From the NCBI GenBank assembly GCA_960531495.1, contig OY482860.1, forward strand, positions 9,553,237-9,617,236: a DNA stretch of 64,000 bases, written 5' to 3'. Shown here piece after piece: positions 33,861 to 64,000 of the stretch; positions within the stretch are counted from its first letter, which is position 1; the number at the start of each line of letters is the position of its first letter. Source of the stretch: Zeus faber. Lineage: Eukaryota > Chordata > Actinopteri > Zeiformes > Zeidae. A model generated the notes under the pieces. The model was given only the letters and a program-made list of their open reading frames with translations. It searched no databases and was not told where the DNA came from. Position numbers and translations under genes: made by a program.

Positions 33861-34474
33861 AAATAAATAGGCGCTTCATCGCGCTAAACTACATTACCCA
33901 TAACCCTCCTGCGTGCGACGACCCCCCCCCGCCCCAGGTTGACTAATCGAGCATCGAGTCTCCTCAGCTGATCGGTCTTGTTTTGTTTTTTTGGGGGGGG
34001 GGTTTTTTCTCTCCTTCCACCGAACAATCGCATCTTCTCTCCTCCCTGCGCCCCTGCTAGCACATAACGGAAGAAAAGCCTTCCCGGTTAGTCGTTCACT
34101 GACAAATACATTTTATTATTATTATTTTTTTTTTAGCATTTCAACGCGGTGGCGTCTCCGCTGGGGTCGTTCGCTGGTAAATATGGCATTCCGTCTTCTC
34201 AGTTGACAACCCGAAAGTGCTCCTTTCCCCTCGGAGCCCGCTAGCTAAGGTGGCTAGCCGCGCTAACAGCTGCTGGTGCTTTATGGAGGCGCGCACACGC
34301 GGCGGACCGACGGCGGCGGCTCGAGCTGGTGTGCTGGTGTCCGACTGGTTATGAAAATTAATACGCCAGCTGGTCGGCAGCGTGTGACCGTGCGGGGACC
34401 GAGGTGTGCGTTTGGGGTTGAAGGCAACCCAAAAGCAAAGCAGAGGCATAAAGGACTGAACCCTGATGCCAGTG
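33861..34474 (+). promoter_or_regulatory. DESI2: DESI2 promoter and 5' UTR region
   Basis: CpG-rich DNA directly upstream of the DESI2 start codon, with C-runs near 33925, G-runs near 33997 and dense CG dinucleotides at 34240-34400. It is the only CpG-rich block near the gene, so the transcription start probably lies here. Confidence 0.5.
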
Positions 34475-51710
<17,236 letters not shown>

Positions 51711-52015
51711 GGGGCGCTCACACAGCTGCCTGCCCGTCCGCCCGCAGGGAGATGCAGAGGCGGTACCCGGATCTGAGAGTCCGTTTTCGGATTGGAGTGT
51801 CCGTTCTGGGCCATGAAGCATTTCCTGTTGGTTGGTTCAATGCCACTCTGAAGTCAGCCAAACGAGACGTGGCTGGAAGGCCACGTTTCCTGTTTTACCA
51901 GCCAAATGGCTTTCAGAGTAGCAACAAACTGAGGGTTTCGGGCGTTTAGGCACTTTCAGTCTATTTCTGCTCACATCCCTCTGTTTTCTGAGAAGAATGG
52001 ACCTTGTGGCCTGTG

Positions 52016-52047
<32 letters not shown>

Positions 52048-52078
52048 GTGCGTTTGTGCGTTTGTGTGCGTGTGTGCA
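52016..52078. repeat. (GT)n imperfect microsatellite
   Basis: GT run with GC and TT interruptions in the region after the DESI2 stop. The gene's 3' UTR probably covers part of 51711-52300. Confidence 0.85.
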
Positions 52079-52319
52079 CTGTCTACTTTCTGACCTTGAT
52101 GGCGATAGAATAGGAAGACAATCTCCACAGGAGCCCAAAGGCAAACATCCCCTACCAAACATACACCCCTCCCTCTCCTCAGCGACCTGCTCAGGTGCCT
52201 TTGAGCAAGGCACTGCGTCGTTACCATCATGCCTCCAAGCTCTCAGGGATGAAGACACATCGTCACGTTGACACTGAACATAATGGTCGTCGGTCAACTC
52301 ATCCCATATATATATATAA

Positions 52320-53270
<951 letters not shown>

Positions 53271-53877
53271 CATTTCTGGACCCGTACCCAACAGGCTGAA
53301 AGGAAGGGTGGGACATTTTCTTTACCTTTCTATTTTTTTACTTACAGCAGTTATAAATAAAAACAAAATGTCCGATATACATTTTTAAAACACACATAGT
53401 AGTTTATATATAACTTTGCCTCTGACACTGCTCTGTCATCTCATTTCATTCTCCCATGTCATTTGGGAACCACACCTTGTATGTTCTTACAGAAGTTCTT
53501 TATTTATCACCAACCCTCAACACCCATAGATGTTATTTTCAAGAGGAGACGCACTCTCAACGACTCACCTTGAGTCGTTTTTTTTACAAGCCAGAAATTG
53601 TAAAAAGTGTTTTTTTGCTTTGATCTTTTTTTTTAAATCTGTGTTTTGTGCAGATTATTCAGACTGTTTAATCTGGTTTACTTTGTGTTTGATGAACTCA
53701 GGACTCCAAACAGACTTTGTGGTGAAATGTTTTTCTTTTCACACTGTCAGTTTTTTGCATTTTCTAATACAGTCAACACTCTGACGAACTGTTTGATACT
53801 CTGTAGAACTCTGGCGTACTTATTTTTTTTATTTTATTTTTTTTTTTTATTGCTGTTTCTAATTTGGGGTGAGAGCT

Positions 53878-54009
<132 letters not shown>

Positions 54010-55586
54010 ACTCTTGTATATTATAATTAGTACCGTGAAGCTTCCATCTGGGCAACCGCACACATGCACAGTAAAACTCCAGTGTGTTTGTATTGTGAGA
54101 AACTCACTGGACCACAAGTTCATTTCCAACAAACTTTTTTCCTCCTTCATGACAAAATGACTATTCTTACTCAAACACAAAGAATTGATTTCCCGAAACA
54201 ATTATTTAGGAACAATATCAAACATTTAGTTTAGCGTGTCAATTGGTCGTTTGGCCATGAAAACAGGGAATGGAGGTAATTTGCAGCAAGTTATAAAATA
54301 TAATTTCATTGTAAAATGGAGCTTGAAGAATATGCTGGATCTCTGAATAATCGTATTGTTTTTGCCATGTGCATTCATACAAACCACACACTCACACACT
54401 GTCAGCACCCCCTGGGGAGTATGCCTGATTTTTACTGTAACTGGCTCACTGAAGACTGCACTGTTTTTTCTACCGTCTCTCTCTCTCTCTCTCTCTGTCT
54501 GTCTTTCTGTCTCTGTTGCCTCACACAGACAGACAGACAGAAGTTGGTGAGGTTTCCGAAACTCCACAAGATTCCTGTGTTCTGTCCTTGAAATCGCTGA
54601 TTGATTCTTATTCAACACATGCTGTGAATCAACAGTTTATTTATACCGTTTATTTTATCAACAAGCTTATTTTTCTTCGTCCAAAAAATTGGCTTCACTC
54701 ATAATAATACTTTGTACCTTAATGTACCTTAAATGGGATCTTCTCTAACACGTGACTCTTTGGAAATCAGTAATCATTCCATGGCGTGCTTCAGACTATG
54801 TATTTTTAAGGACAACGGCTCCATATTGTTCAACACTTGGTTTACATTATTTCCGTATAAATGTTATTTTGTAAGAGGGTGTTCCTTCACAGATGGCATC
54901 CATCTCCTTTGGACAATAGCAAGTGATTCTGCTCGAAGTAAAATAGTCGCTGCACAGTGATCTATGAGATCCGTGAACCTCAGCTCAAACACCCTGAGAC
55001 CTTTTACACTTTGTTAACCCCACCCCACCCCACCCCCGTACCCCGTGGAGCTGTACAGATTTGTACCCTCTGAAAAGTTATTAAAGAACTTTTTAACACC
55101 TATAGAAGACCCATGTGTGTTTTGTCCCGATTGTACAATCTTGAGTTTAAAATGACACTGATGCAACATAGTAATTATTTATTCAATGACACATTAAGGA
55201 CATTCAGGCTTATTTAAGTTGATAAGATGTAATTCAGTGGAACAACGTTAACGTTAAAGCGGATATAACTATGATTTTTGATTTGATTAAATTGCATGAA
55301 AATATCCATATTCATGTGAAGGAACAAAGAGATACTTGTCTTCCCAACCCCTAGGCACAGATGGTTTGATATTTGCCTGTGTCTTACCTCCTCCCATGTG
55401 TCTCTTCTTGATTAGTCAGACATTCTGGGCTTTCTCCTTGATTGCTCAGAGATTTTGAGCCTCTCTTCCTAATTGGTCAGAGATATATTGTCTATCCCCC
55501 TGGGTCCCTCCCATTGCCAGGCTGTCCTGGAACAAGGACTTAGGAAGGCAGAACTACTGGGTCTCTCACACAAAAGACTATGTCCT
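54010..55586. other. DESI2-GPCR intergenic or 3' UTR sequence
   Basis: No coding content recognised. A TCTG/CAGA simple repeat lies at 54480-54542. ATTAAA near 55079 (plus strand) and AATAAA on the minus strand at 55178-55183 could be the poly(A) signals of DESI2 and the GPCR respectively, but this is only position-based. Confidence 0.35.
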
Positions 55587-56941
55587 CTAGAGTCGTGTCT
55601 CCACTGTTTCAGCCACAGTGTGTACGGTGGGCGGCGTTTTCTTCCAGCATGGCAGGGCCTCCAGGACCTGTCTGGGGCTTTGAGTCATTAATATGTACAT
55701 TAAAGGATCCACCAGAGGGCCGAGGTAGAGCAGCAGGTGAGACACTAGCCCCAGGTAGGGCACCTCGGCCTCTAATGACTCCAGCAGAATGCTGAGAATA
55801 AAGGGCAAGTAGAGGAGGCTGTATTGGGCCAAGATGACCGCCAGCCCCCATGCCATTCTCCTCCTCTCCGGCGTTGCAGGGGAAGGTGGACAGCAGACCA
55901 GAGCTCTCCAGGAGTCCACGGTGAAGAACAGGAAGAGGGGGGAGGGCCCCAGTAGAGCCACGGAGAACCAGAAGAAGTAGCCCAGGCCGGCCAAGGCCAC
56001 GACAGCAAACGGAATCGCCCAGATCACCAGAGAAACCAACGCAGACCGCCTGAGACTGCTGTTGAAGCCGTGACACTGCGGGTACGCCACCAGGAGATGG
56101 CGTTCCTGAGCTATGCAGAGCATGAAGGTGACATTGGAGACCATGCCAAAGTAGAAAATGAGGGTGGCGGTGTCAGCGGAAGTGACGGTCAAGCCTCCTC
56201 CTGCCTGCGGCCTCCCAAAGAAACTGAGGGCGTCCGATATCAGGAGACTAAAGATGTGGATGGGAATCTTTCTGTCGCCTTTTGGGGGGGAAAAATGCAT
56301 GTTAATAACATATGTAGTGTTATGTGTCCAATGGGCATTGGAAAGGATAAGCATTAACTATTTGAATATTATACAAATGGCCTGCACTCGTATAAAGAGT
56401 AGGTCAGCCTTTTATACAACTATAAAAGGGGGATTTCATCTCCCTTGTGTACTGTACAGCACATTTTACTGCTAAAAGTACGAGTAATAACTCTTATTTT
56501 AACACCTATGACTCACTAGTCAGAACACTACCGAAGCACAACTTCACACTTAATACTGAACTACTCTTGTGCTCTTGGAGAAATGGATTTATTTTGTCCT
56601 TTTTGCTTAACAGTACTCAGTCTGTTTCCCTAACTTTTCCGCACACACTGTCCGACCTGTGTGTTCATCTCTAACAAAAAAAGAAAAACATTTCGAAGGA
56701 AGGAGAATGAAAACGATTGTAATTGTGTGAGGAACGCTGATGTTTATGCTCCAGTCAAGGCTTCTTCAGACCAACCTGCCGACTGATGCGTGAGAATGTA
56801 AATAGCCAATCCGATGGCTGGAAGCCCGACGCTGAAGGTCAGCCAGCCTATCACCTGGGCCAGACGGTCTGCAGTGGGCGGGGCCGAGTTGCCTGTGGTG
56901 TTGATGATGACGGGTGATGTCCGTCCGGCAAGGTCGGCCAT
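55587..56941 (-). CDS. Orphan rhodopsin-like (class A) G-protein coupled receptor
   Basis: Two exons on the minus strand: 56776-56941 (start ATG at 56941) and 55587-56278, with GT-AG borders and matching phase, give 285 aa. N-glycosylation site NTT at residues 14-16. TM1 (IGWLTFSVGLPAIGLAIYIL) is followed by TM2 with the LLISDAL motif and TM3 (FYFGMVSNVTFMLCI) ending in ERH in place of DRY. TM4, TM5 and TM6 follow, with TM7 carrying DPLMYI (DPxxY). It resembles a group of fish receptors usually annotated as 'GPR4-like' or uncharacterised. The ligand is unknown. The usual Cys at the start of TM3 is missing and the second extracellular loop is almost absent, so the standard disulfide cannot form. 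Confidence 0.82.
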
Positions 56942-57059
56942 AGGAGGCGGCTTTTGGTTCTATTTATGTGCTCAGCTGTTGGGATGGATGCTGGAGTCCA
57001 ATCGGAAAGTCGTTCGACACTCTACAGACGGTGACGATTAACGTGTCTTCTGCATTCAA

Positions 57060-58760
57060 GAACAACACAACGTAAACACATGAGCGAAAAATACAACTGC
57101 GCCTCTTTCAGACGTTCGGCTCATTCCCCTTCGCCACGTCCCTCAGCGGCATTTTTTTTATTTGACCCCCATCCCAACCGAGATGGAAAGCATAAGGTTT
57201 CCAATTGGAAACCATTCAAGAACATGGGAAATAAGAATTGGACCTCCCAGTGAACCTGAGCAGGCTCAGAAACTGGCCTGTGGATTGCAGACGCCGCCAT
57301 GTTTAAAGGGATACGCCTCGTTTTTTTATTTTCTCTCTGTACCCAGATTCGTTTGAGAAAGTCAATACCGATTTCGTCCTCGCCCAGCTCCCGTGGTGTA
57401 TTTCCCCCAATTTCACCGCCGCTAGGCTCGTTGCTTCCCTCTGCAGCCTTGCATTGAGCTTAGTCGCCCATTGCTATCTCCGTACTGGACACGGGGATGA
57501 AATTGGTATCAACCTTGTCATCTCGCTCTGGACAAAGATAGATGAAAGAGACGCATGAGTAGTTCTTTTAATAACTCAAATCCTATTTCGGTGCATTCAG
57601 CTTTCCCGTAACGAGATATGACTCGGTATATCTAAAAATAAAAGAATTGTGGCAAACCATATTAAGCTGCTCACAGGTCAGTGCCTGGTGTGGTTTGCGG
57701 ACAGATGGCCCAGCGCTCAGTTGCTGGTGCCCATGAAAGAAATAGCGGTCCCGCTAATCTCTCATAATGTAAACAGTCGGGGTATTTTGTGTTTTGGCTG
57801 AAAAATGTTCGCCCCAAAATGTGACATCTGACACGATACAATGAAATGCCCGTACATAAATGCCCCTGGGTGTCGTGTTTAGGATGAAATCGTCAGCAGA
57901 AATATTTTCTTCCTCGATATTAAAGTAGGGGCCACGAGATGGTGTTTACATACCTCACAAAGTGCTTTAAAAATCACAGACAGATTTTACAAACTATTTC
58001 CATCTGCCCGTTGCACTTCAGCCCCGCTTGAAACCCGTCCCACTTCCCCCTGTCTGACTGTAGATTACGTCCTACAGTTTTTCATGTCCTGCTCATTACT
58101 GTGGACTCTCTGCACCAGCTCTCAATCTCTAGTTACTTTGTGGCCTCATCTGGAGTTTTGAACCCAACAGAGAGCCATTAAACCCCTGTTTTATAACGCA
58201 GCGGTTCCAATCTGAGGTCTGCGGCCTCCTGGGGGTCCGCAAAGGAATTTCCATGGGTCCCGGCATCCAAAATAATTCGCTGAGGAATGTGCTGTTACAC
58301 GTGCCTTACATTAACCAACAAGACTTCTATTTATTTATTTATATCTTTTTGGCACGGCTTCGTTGCAGACGTCAGCGCGCACGCGAAACGCCGGCATTCC
58401 GCTTCTGTTGGCGTGCGTCAAAGCGGCGCGATATCTCATTCACCGGGGGTCCCTGGACGTGTTAACGGTGACAGGAGTGACAGTGGAGTCGTGACTGCCC
58501 AGCTCCTTGTGCCCCTGACGGTCACGCGATACTCGGATTCCAGGATCATCAACAGCATTACTGTGTTTCCTCATTACGCGGCAGCTGCTGCTCTCAAACT
58601 GTCAACACAGCCGGCGATGCACGGCCTTCGCTGCGGCTGAGGAGCGTCTCGAAAAAGGAACTTGATGCAGGGCTCGGTGGTTCATCGAATCCTACCAAAA
58701 TGAATTTCTGTTGCATAGATATTTTGCCGGTAGGGCTTTCATGGTAAAATAAAAAAAAAT
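57060..58760. other. Intergenic, no gene recognised
   Basis: Short frames only, none with a recognisable domain. A GC-richer patch lies at 58370-58640. Confidence 0.4.
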
Positions 58761-58781
58761 ACAATGAAGTTCAGTTGTTAT

Positions 58782-58806
58782 TATTGTTATTATATTATTA
58801 TTATTA

Positions 58807-58847
<41 letters not shown>

Positions 58848-58880
58848 GTTGTTGTTGTTGTTGTTATTATTATTGTTGTA

Positions 58881-58921
<41 letters not shown>
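58782..58921. repeat. (ATT)n microsatellite
   Basis: ATT/GTT trinucleotide run of about 140 bp. Confidence 0.95.
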
Positions 58922-58922
<1 letters not shown>

Positions 58923-59487
58923 AAGCCCAAATTAAAACACCAATTTGACCTTAGAGTCGCTCTAGGTTTGCTGCTTCTGCCCTACTACAATTAGTTTTAT
59001 TGCTCCTCCTCCAGATGTTTCAGTGTGTGTGTAATGTTTGATGCCGTCTCAGTAGATCAGGAGATGAGAGAAGCAGCTTTGATGTCACATGTACCAGGGG
59101 TTTCCTTTCAGGAAGTGTGTCAGAGGTTGTTTTTTTCTTCCCCCCCCCCCCCGTAAATGTGAATTGACTCACCCCGCGAGAATGGAACGACTGTCACGTG
59201 AAATCCAGAAAAGAAATGCGGACGCTGTGCGTTGAAATTCAAGCACCATTAAAAACCCGTTTCGTACAGAGTCAATGAGGGCGGCGCGGTTCATCTAGCC
59301 GTGTTTAACGGAAAGGCTTTCGACCAAACAGGAACGGTTCGGTAACTTTACAAGTGGCTTTTCCAGCCGCTGATGAATTTCTTAAGAGCAGAAATTTGAC
59401 CTACCTCCCTTTCTCAGAAGGGTATACCTCTTCCCTGTCTCTCCTCAAGTTACATTCAGATGCACTCAATTTTTCCCTTTGTTTCCG

Positions 59488-59509
<22 letters not shown>

Positions 59510-59518
<9 letters not shown>

Positions 59519-60035
59519 GCTTTGACTGCCGCCGGGCTCCTGCGAGGGAACGCAGGCCGCCGTAGAAAACCACTGTTCTCCACTTTCAATACGTTCCACT
59601 GTGAGAACTGGCTACGTGACGGATCCAAAGCCGCGTCTGCGCTCTGGATGTCAGATCGACGCGGTCCCGTCTGTGCTGTTGCATTTATTTGCATGTGTCC
59701 CTTTTTCTGTCGGGGGAAAAACCCCGCGGCGCCTCTCGAGGAAGCGCTGCGTTTCTGTCCGGGAGCGCCATGGGAGCGGGGCGGCTTATCTGCACGCGGC
59801 GAGCTGATAGTGGTGTGGAGCGGCGCCCGCTGAACAGGGTTTACCCTTTTCTGGTGTTGTTTACAGGAACAACGCGGCCGCTTCTGCACCGGCGGCGGGG
59901 CGCCGCCACGGAGGGAGCGAGAGAATCCTGACTTTGGATCAAACTGTCTTGAGCCATAGAAGGAGTCTCAATATACGTGTCGCTCAAACTGCCGGCGTTT
60001 CGTTCGTCCGGGCTAACGATCATGCTGGTGAAGGT
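59510..60035. promoter_or_regulatory. CpG-rich block, possible promoter or first exon
   Basis: Many CG dinucleotides and GC boxes (for example GGCGGCGGGGCGCC near 59891) in an otherwise AT-rich interval. Open frames occur on both strands but none has a recognisable product. It may be the 5' end of an unmapped transcript. Confidence 0.3.
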
Positions 60036-61384
60036 CAGGTTTATTTAAAGCTGTTGTTTTGGGGTAAAACAGCGTGAAACAACCTTGCCTAAGCAAGGGA
60101 ACAGTGAGACACTGTCTTGCCAGCGAGTTTCAGCCCCTGCGGTTTGTTCACGCTCATGCTTCTTTTCTGGGCCTCCCTCCCTCGCTCGCTCACGCAAACT
60201 TTAAAACACGGTGGTACAAGAACTGTGATTATTCGATGGACAAGGGGAGACGGGGGGAGACGGGGGAGACGGGGCAGGCCAGAGACAGGAGGCGTTTCGC
60301 CGTTTTTTTTTGTTTTTTTTTAACTTGATGGGCTTTTGCTGTAAAACTACTTTAGGGTGATTAGCGATGGAATTTTAACACAGTATGGCTTCAAATTCCT
60401 GCCGCCAAATAACAAACCTTCTGTGAGAAAGATTATTTCTATTGGCAGAATTTCTAATCTCTCTCCCCCCCGCCACCCCTTTTTTTTTAATAAGCTTTCC
60501 TATAGGTTTTTATTAGCTGTTAATACATGCTACTCATTTGTTTCCCCCTGGAACTTGTACAATTCACGGGCCATGTATATGTACAGCGACAACATTATAA
60601 TTCCTGAGAAGCATCATAAGCAATTACATAAAACTTGAGCCGAATGGAATTTTTTTTAACTTTTCTTTAAATGTCTCAGTAAATGCTTGCACTGGTCAGA
60701 CGAGGCTGTTGCTCTTATCTTCTTCCAGGATATATTTGTGGACCTGCATGCACCTCGTTAAATCCGGTGTACTTATCGGCTGCTTTGAATGCATACAATG
60801 GTTTTAAACTTGATAACAAGCTGCCGCTAGATTGGCTGCAGTGTGTGGTATCGCTAACTCTTCACCGACGGCGCTCTGGCCTTTTGTAGCGACGCAGCCG
60901 GACCTGCTGTTGAATCAATCAACACTTTTGTTTTTTTGGGGGGGTTTTTTCTATCCATTGTTTCTCAGTGGATTGTTGATAAAAAAATTAAAAAAAATAA
61001 AAACATCATATCTCTTCAACAGGTTGAATAAATACCTACAGCAATACATGAGCACATGGTTGGCCATATTCGGCAATGGAATATTATAACTTATCCATTT
61101 CAGATTGTATCATCGAGGGAAACTCAGAAAATGTGTAGCCTCAGTAAATGACTCCTAATATGAGGTGTCTGGAATATTTATCTTTTGAGTTTTGGTCTGA
61201 TGTCACATCTTCCACCGCCCCATAGCTCAATGTAATGATTGTTTACAGTGCCGTACGTGCTGCCCAGGCTAAACAGGCTGCTCGACTGACCTTGACCGAC
61301 GATTAGCCGTAATGGCAGCGGCTGTTTACTTTATTTTGTTCCACCTTACCAAGGGACCGGGTGTGTTTGGGACATAAATCCTAC

Positions 61385-61518
61385 CACTGTAAGTCGACGT
61401 GGATCGCCGCAGCGCGGCGGCGGGTTCGCCAGAGGGCGGACGCGCCGCATCCTTCGCCTCGGGGGATCCGCTGGATGAGGCCGAAGAAGGAGCTTCGTAG
61501 CCCAGTCGCCGGCTGGCG
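61385..61518 (-). CDS. Candidate orphan coding exon
   Basis: On the minus strand a strong acceptor (pyrimidine run, then CCCCCCCTCCAG) is followed by 134 bp of GC-rich open frame. It reads SRRLGYEAPSSASSSGSPEA and onward to RRSTSTYSG, and then meets a donor G|GTAGG. Entry phase 2 and exit phase 1 would suit an internal exon. The Ser/Ala/Pro-rich low-complexity content could also arise by chance. I do not recognise the protein and see no partner exon. Confidence 0.3.
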
Positions 61519-62009
61519 CTGGAGGGGGGGGGAACCGTGAGCGGAGTGAGACTCCTGTTGGACCGCTGCCAGCTCAACTCACAATGCGTGTTGTTTTTTG
61601 TAAAGAAGCACGGGCTTCATCGCTTTGCATCATGGGAGGAGCAGATGGATGTGTGTGTGCGTGTTCTCTCACACCAGGACAATTACTGCAGCCTGCCCGG
61701 TGGAAAGCTGTTCGACCTTTACGAAAGGCAGATAGCGATTTCGGCGCGGATGCAAATCATAAGCGCCCTGCCTGGTAACTGAGTTGTTGACATTAAAGTA
61801 TTGATCTTATGGTTAAGGAATTGTGGATTTTCTTATACATTCAAATCCCATTTTCGAAACGTGTTCGAAGTGCAAATGTCGAAAACCGGCTTATGTTCGT
61901 CAACATATTAACTGATATACGGTAAGGTGATATAAGGTGGGAGTAGCGTGTCAGGTTAAATGCAAAAACTGCTCAACAGACGTCTGTGTAACGTACCGGT
62001 GTAAACCTT

Positions 62010-62973
62010 ACTGTGTTAAAGACGGCCTTGGAGGAACAACGGGAAACTCCTCCCGCCCTGGAGGAGGTCGGCTTCGGTGAGCTGTCCCCAGAATTCCCCC
62101 CGGTGGCACCAGGAGACCGATCAGAGGCCAGTTTGCCTCCAGCCAGAGGGAGGACCCCAGCCCCACCCAATGCGCTCCAGAATGTCCAGATAATTGAGGG
62201 GGGAACCTACAACCGTGTGCTTTGGCTAATCCCCATTCCGCTATCATGAATGGACCACTGTATCGCGTGATGCAGGGAGGAGGGGCAAAAGTTAACCAGG
62301 TGCTTGTGCCTCGAGCGTGTATCTCCCAGCTCCTATTTCCCGCTCACTCTCACCTGTTGGGGGGGCACACTTCGGGAGTCCTGGCACGGTTCTGCTGGCA
62401 CGCCGTTCGGTTGCCAGTCCAGGACTATTGTAGGCAGTGTGCGGCATGCCAACTCACCGCTCCGAAAGCCCGGTACAGCAGCCGCTGGCGCTGCTCCCTA
62501 TGAGTGCGGCTGGTGGCCAGCCCGTGTCAGTCAAGTGTCAGCTGGGCTTGGAAGGGGTCGAGTACCTTGGACACGCAATCGGGAGGGGGCTAGTGAGGCT
62601 CCGGCAGAGAAGGTAAGGTAAGGTAAGGACCTTCTTGGGCTTAATGGGGTATTATAGACAATTCATACGCAATTTTGCCATGCTGGCTGCACCTCTCCAT
62701 GCTCTGTTGCCGAACAGACAACCGCAACAGGTGAAATGGACCCCAAGACGGACAAGGCCTTCAAGACCCTGCCACAGCCTCTCGGCACTGAACCAGTGCT
62801 GGCGGGCCCCCCGACTTCATCCTGCAGACGGATGCGTCCGAGGCGGGCTCGGGGCCATCCTGACCCAAAAGGTAAATAGAGAGGAACACCCCATCATGTA
62901 CATTGGAGAGAAAGAGTGCCTGGCCAGCATCGAGTGGCCGGAGAGAAAACTGAAATTTTATTTGCCAGGGTGA
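62010..62973 (+). pseudogene. Scrambled Gypsy-type LTR retrotransposon fragment
   Basis: Plus-strand frame 62222-62503 carries an integrase zinc-binding (HHCC) region with RACISQLLFPAHSHLLGGHT and CRQCAACQL. Then 62521-62973 carries the end of a reverse transcriptase (GVEYLGHAIG, FLGLMGYYRQFIRNFA) and an RNase H start with DASEAGLGAIL. In an intact Gypsy element RT and RNase H precede integrase, so the order here is reversed. The frames are broken and no LTRs are seen. Confidence 0.75.
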
Positions 62974-63154
62974 ACATTCACTTTCATTACAGATCAAGGC
63001 TTGTACCTTTTGTTTACCCCTATCTGGGAGCCACAGCTGTTTAAACCATATACTGCAGTGATATATCATATTGTATGATATGTGATAGACCTATGATTTA
63101 CTCATGTTCTAAATGTATTTCACAGGCTATTTTAGCGTTGACAGGTATGAAGGT

Positions 63155-63215
63155 ATGGACTCAATATTCTTCTTCTTCTTCTTTTTCTTTCGGCTGCTCT
63201 CGTTACTGGACATAT
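63155..63215 (-). repeat. Possible RTE LINE tail scrap
   Basis: A TTCTTCTTCTTCTTTTTC run followed by TTTCGGCTGCTCTCGTTAC resembles the RTE 3' end seen at 10728-10760. Confidence 0.5.
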
Positions 63216-63360
63216 TCATTAACATTGCTAATGCCATAAGATCTTACATTACCATGAGTCTAAGTTTCACGTGTGTGCAGCCTGAGGCCTGCTTGTGTCA
63301 CTCTGATCCTATAGAAACTGTAGAACTACATACAGTAACTACAAATAACAACATAAACTT

Positions 63361-63404
<44 letters not shown>

Positions 63405-63465
63405 GTTATTATTATTTTTTTTATTATTATTATTATTGTTGTTATTATTATTATTTATTATTAAT
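63361..63465. repeat. (ATT)n microsatellite
   Basis: ATT run with a few G and T interruptions. Confidence 0.95.
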
Positions 63466-63656
63466 GATTGCCTTATATCAATGTAAAGCACTTTGAGTAC
63501 GAAAAGACAAGAACTTTCCTGATCTCTACTGATAAGATAAAATACTTACTGATAAGATACCTGATAACCTTTAGGTACACAAAATAAACACACCATACTT
63601 TTTTTAAAACACCAAACACATACCTTTCTATACTATATTGGTGCTATACAGATAAA

Positions 63657-63657
63657 G

Positions 63658-63700
<43 letters not shown>
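63657..63700. repeat. (ATT)n microsatellite
   Basis: Pure ATT run. It is flanked by CTATACAGATAAAGG, which recurs as CTATACAAATAAAGG at about 63801 and 63902, so the 63600-63950 stretch contains diverged tandem units. Confidence 0.9.
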
Positions 63701-64000
63701 GGAGTAATAGTATGAATAGTTGTAGTATTTATTTTCTTTTTTTAGTATTCAAATCGTCTTACAGATCGATTTATTTTCAAGCATGTGTCTGAAAAGAGCT
63801 ATACAAATAAAGGTTATTAGTAGTAGTTGTAGATGTGGTATGAGCAGTTCTATATTGAATTGACTTGCGCACGTTGACTTGCATGTTCCGTATGAAAAGT
63901 GCTATACAAATAAAGGCTATTGTTATTGTTATTAATATTATTATTATGCCTACTATTATTATCAGCAAGTGTTGTCTGCCTGCGTTTCTGGCTCAGTGAC

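Noticed and set aside
59354-59889. Overlapping 159- and 162-codon frames on both strands
   Set aside because: GC-rich DNA gives long frames on both strands by chance. Neither has a domain or a matching splice structure.

Overview
The window looks like ordinary ray-finned fish (teleost) nuclear DNA. It has intron-rich vertebrate genes with GT-AG splice sites, very long CA, CT and ATT microsatellites, and many teleost-type repeats: several Tc1-like transposon families, L2-like, L1-like, RTE-like and CR1/Rex-like LINEs, a tRNA-derived SINE, and a Gypsy fragment. I see no bacterial-style operon, CRISPR array or rRNA gene.

Four host genes are supported exon by exon. FBXO5 (Emi1, minus strand, CDS 17684-20936, 381 aa) inhibits the anaphase-promoting complex. 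MTRF1L (plus strand, CDS 24395-32842, 438 aa) is a mitochondrial peptide-chain release factor. The two are arranged head to head about 2.5 kb apart. DESI2 (plus strand, CDS 34475-51710, 207 aa) is a PPPDE-family deSUMOylating isopeptidase whose introns are swollen by repeats. A two-exon orphan rhodopsin-like GPCR (minus strand, CDS 55587-56941, 285 aa) lies downstream. The genes have unrelated functions and nothing suggests they act as one pathway. FBXO5 and MTRF1L are neighbours in human 6q25.2 (from memory), which supports those two names.

Layout: 1-7010 is repeat DNA dominated by one Tc1-like transposon split by an L2-like LINE and by a 5'-truncated L1-like LINE. 7541-15717 is a decayed DNA transposon of about 8.2 kb. 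It has long terminal inverted repeats built from degenerate 110-150 bp subunits. Inside are remnants of a D-D-E-type transposase, a Ulp1/SENP-like protease module and a C-terminal PHD-like finger. It has itself been hit by an RTE LINE and two inverted-repeat elements. 16.6-24.4 kb holds FBXO5 and the divergent promoter region. 24.4-33.1 kb is MTRF1L, with a dead Tc1 copy and a dead LINE in intron 2. 33.9-51.7 kb is DESI2. 52-55 kb is repeats. 55.6-56.9 kb is the GPCR. 57-64 kb is gene-poor, with one exon-like candidate and a scrambled Gypsy fragment.

The most unusual object is the 7541-15717 transposon with its Ulp1-like and PHD-like modules and composite inverted repeats. Its superfamily cannot be fixed from sequence reading alone.
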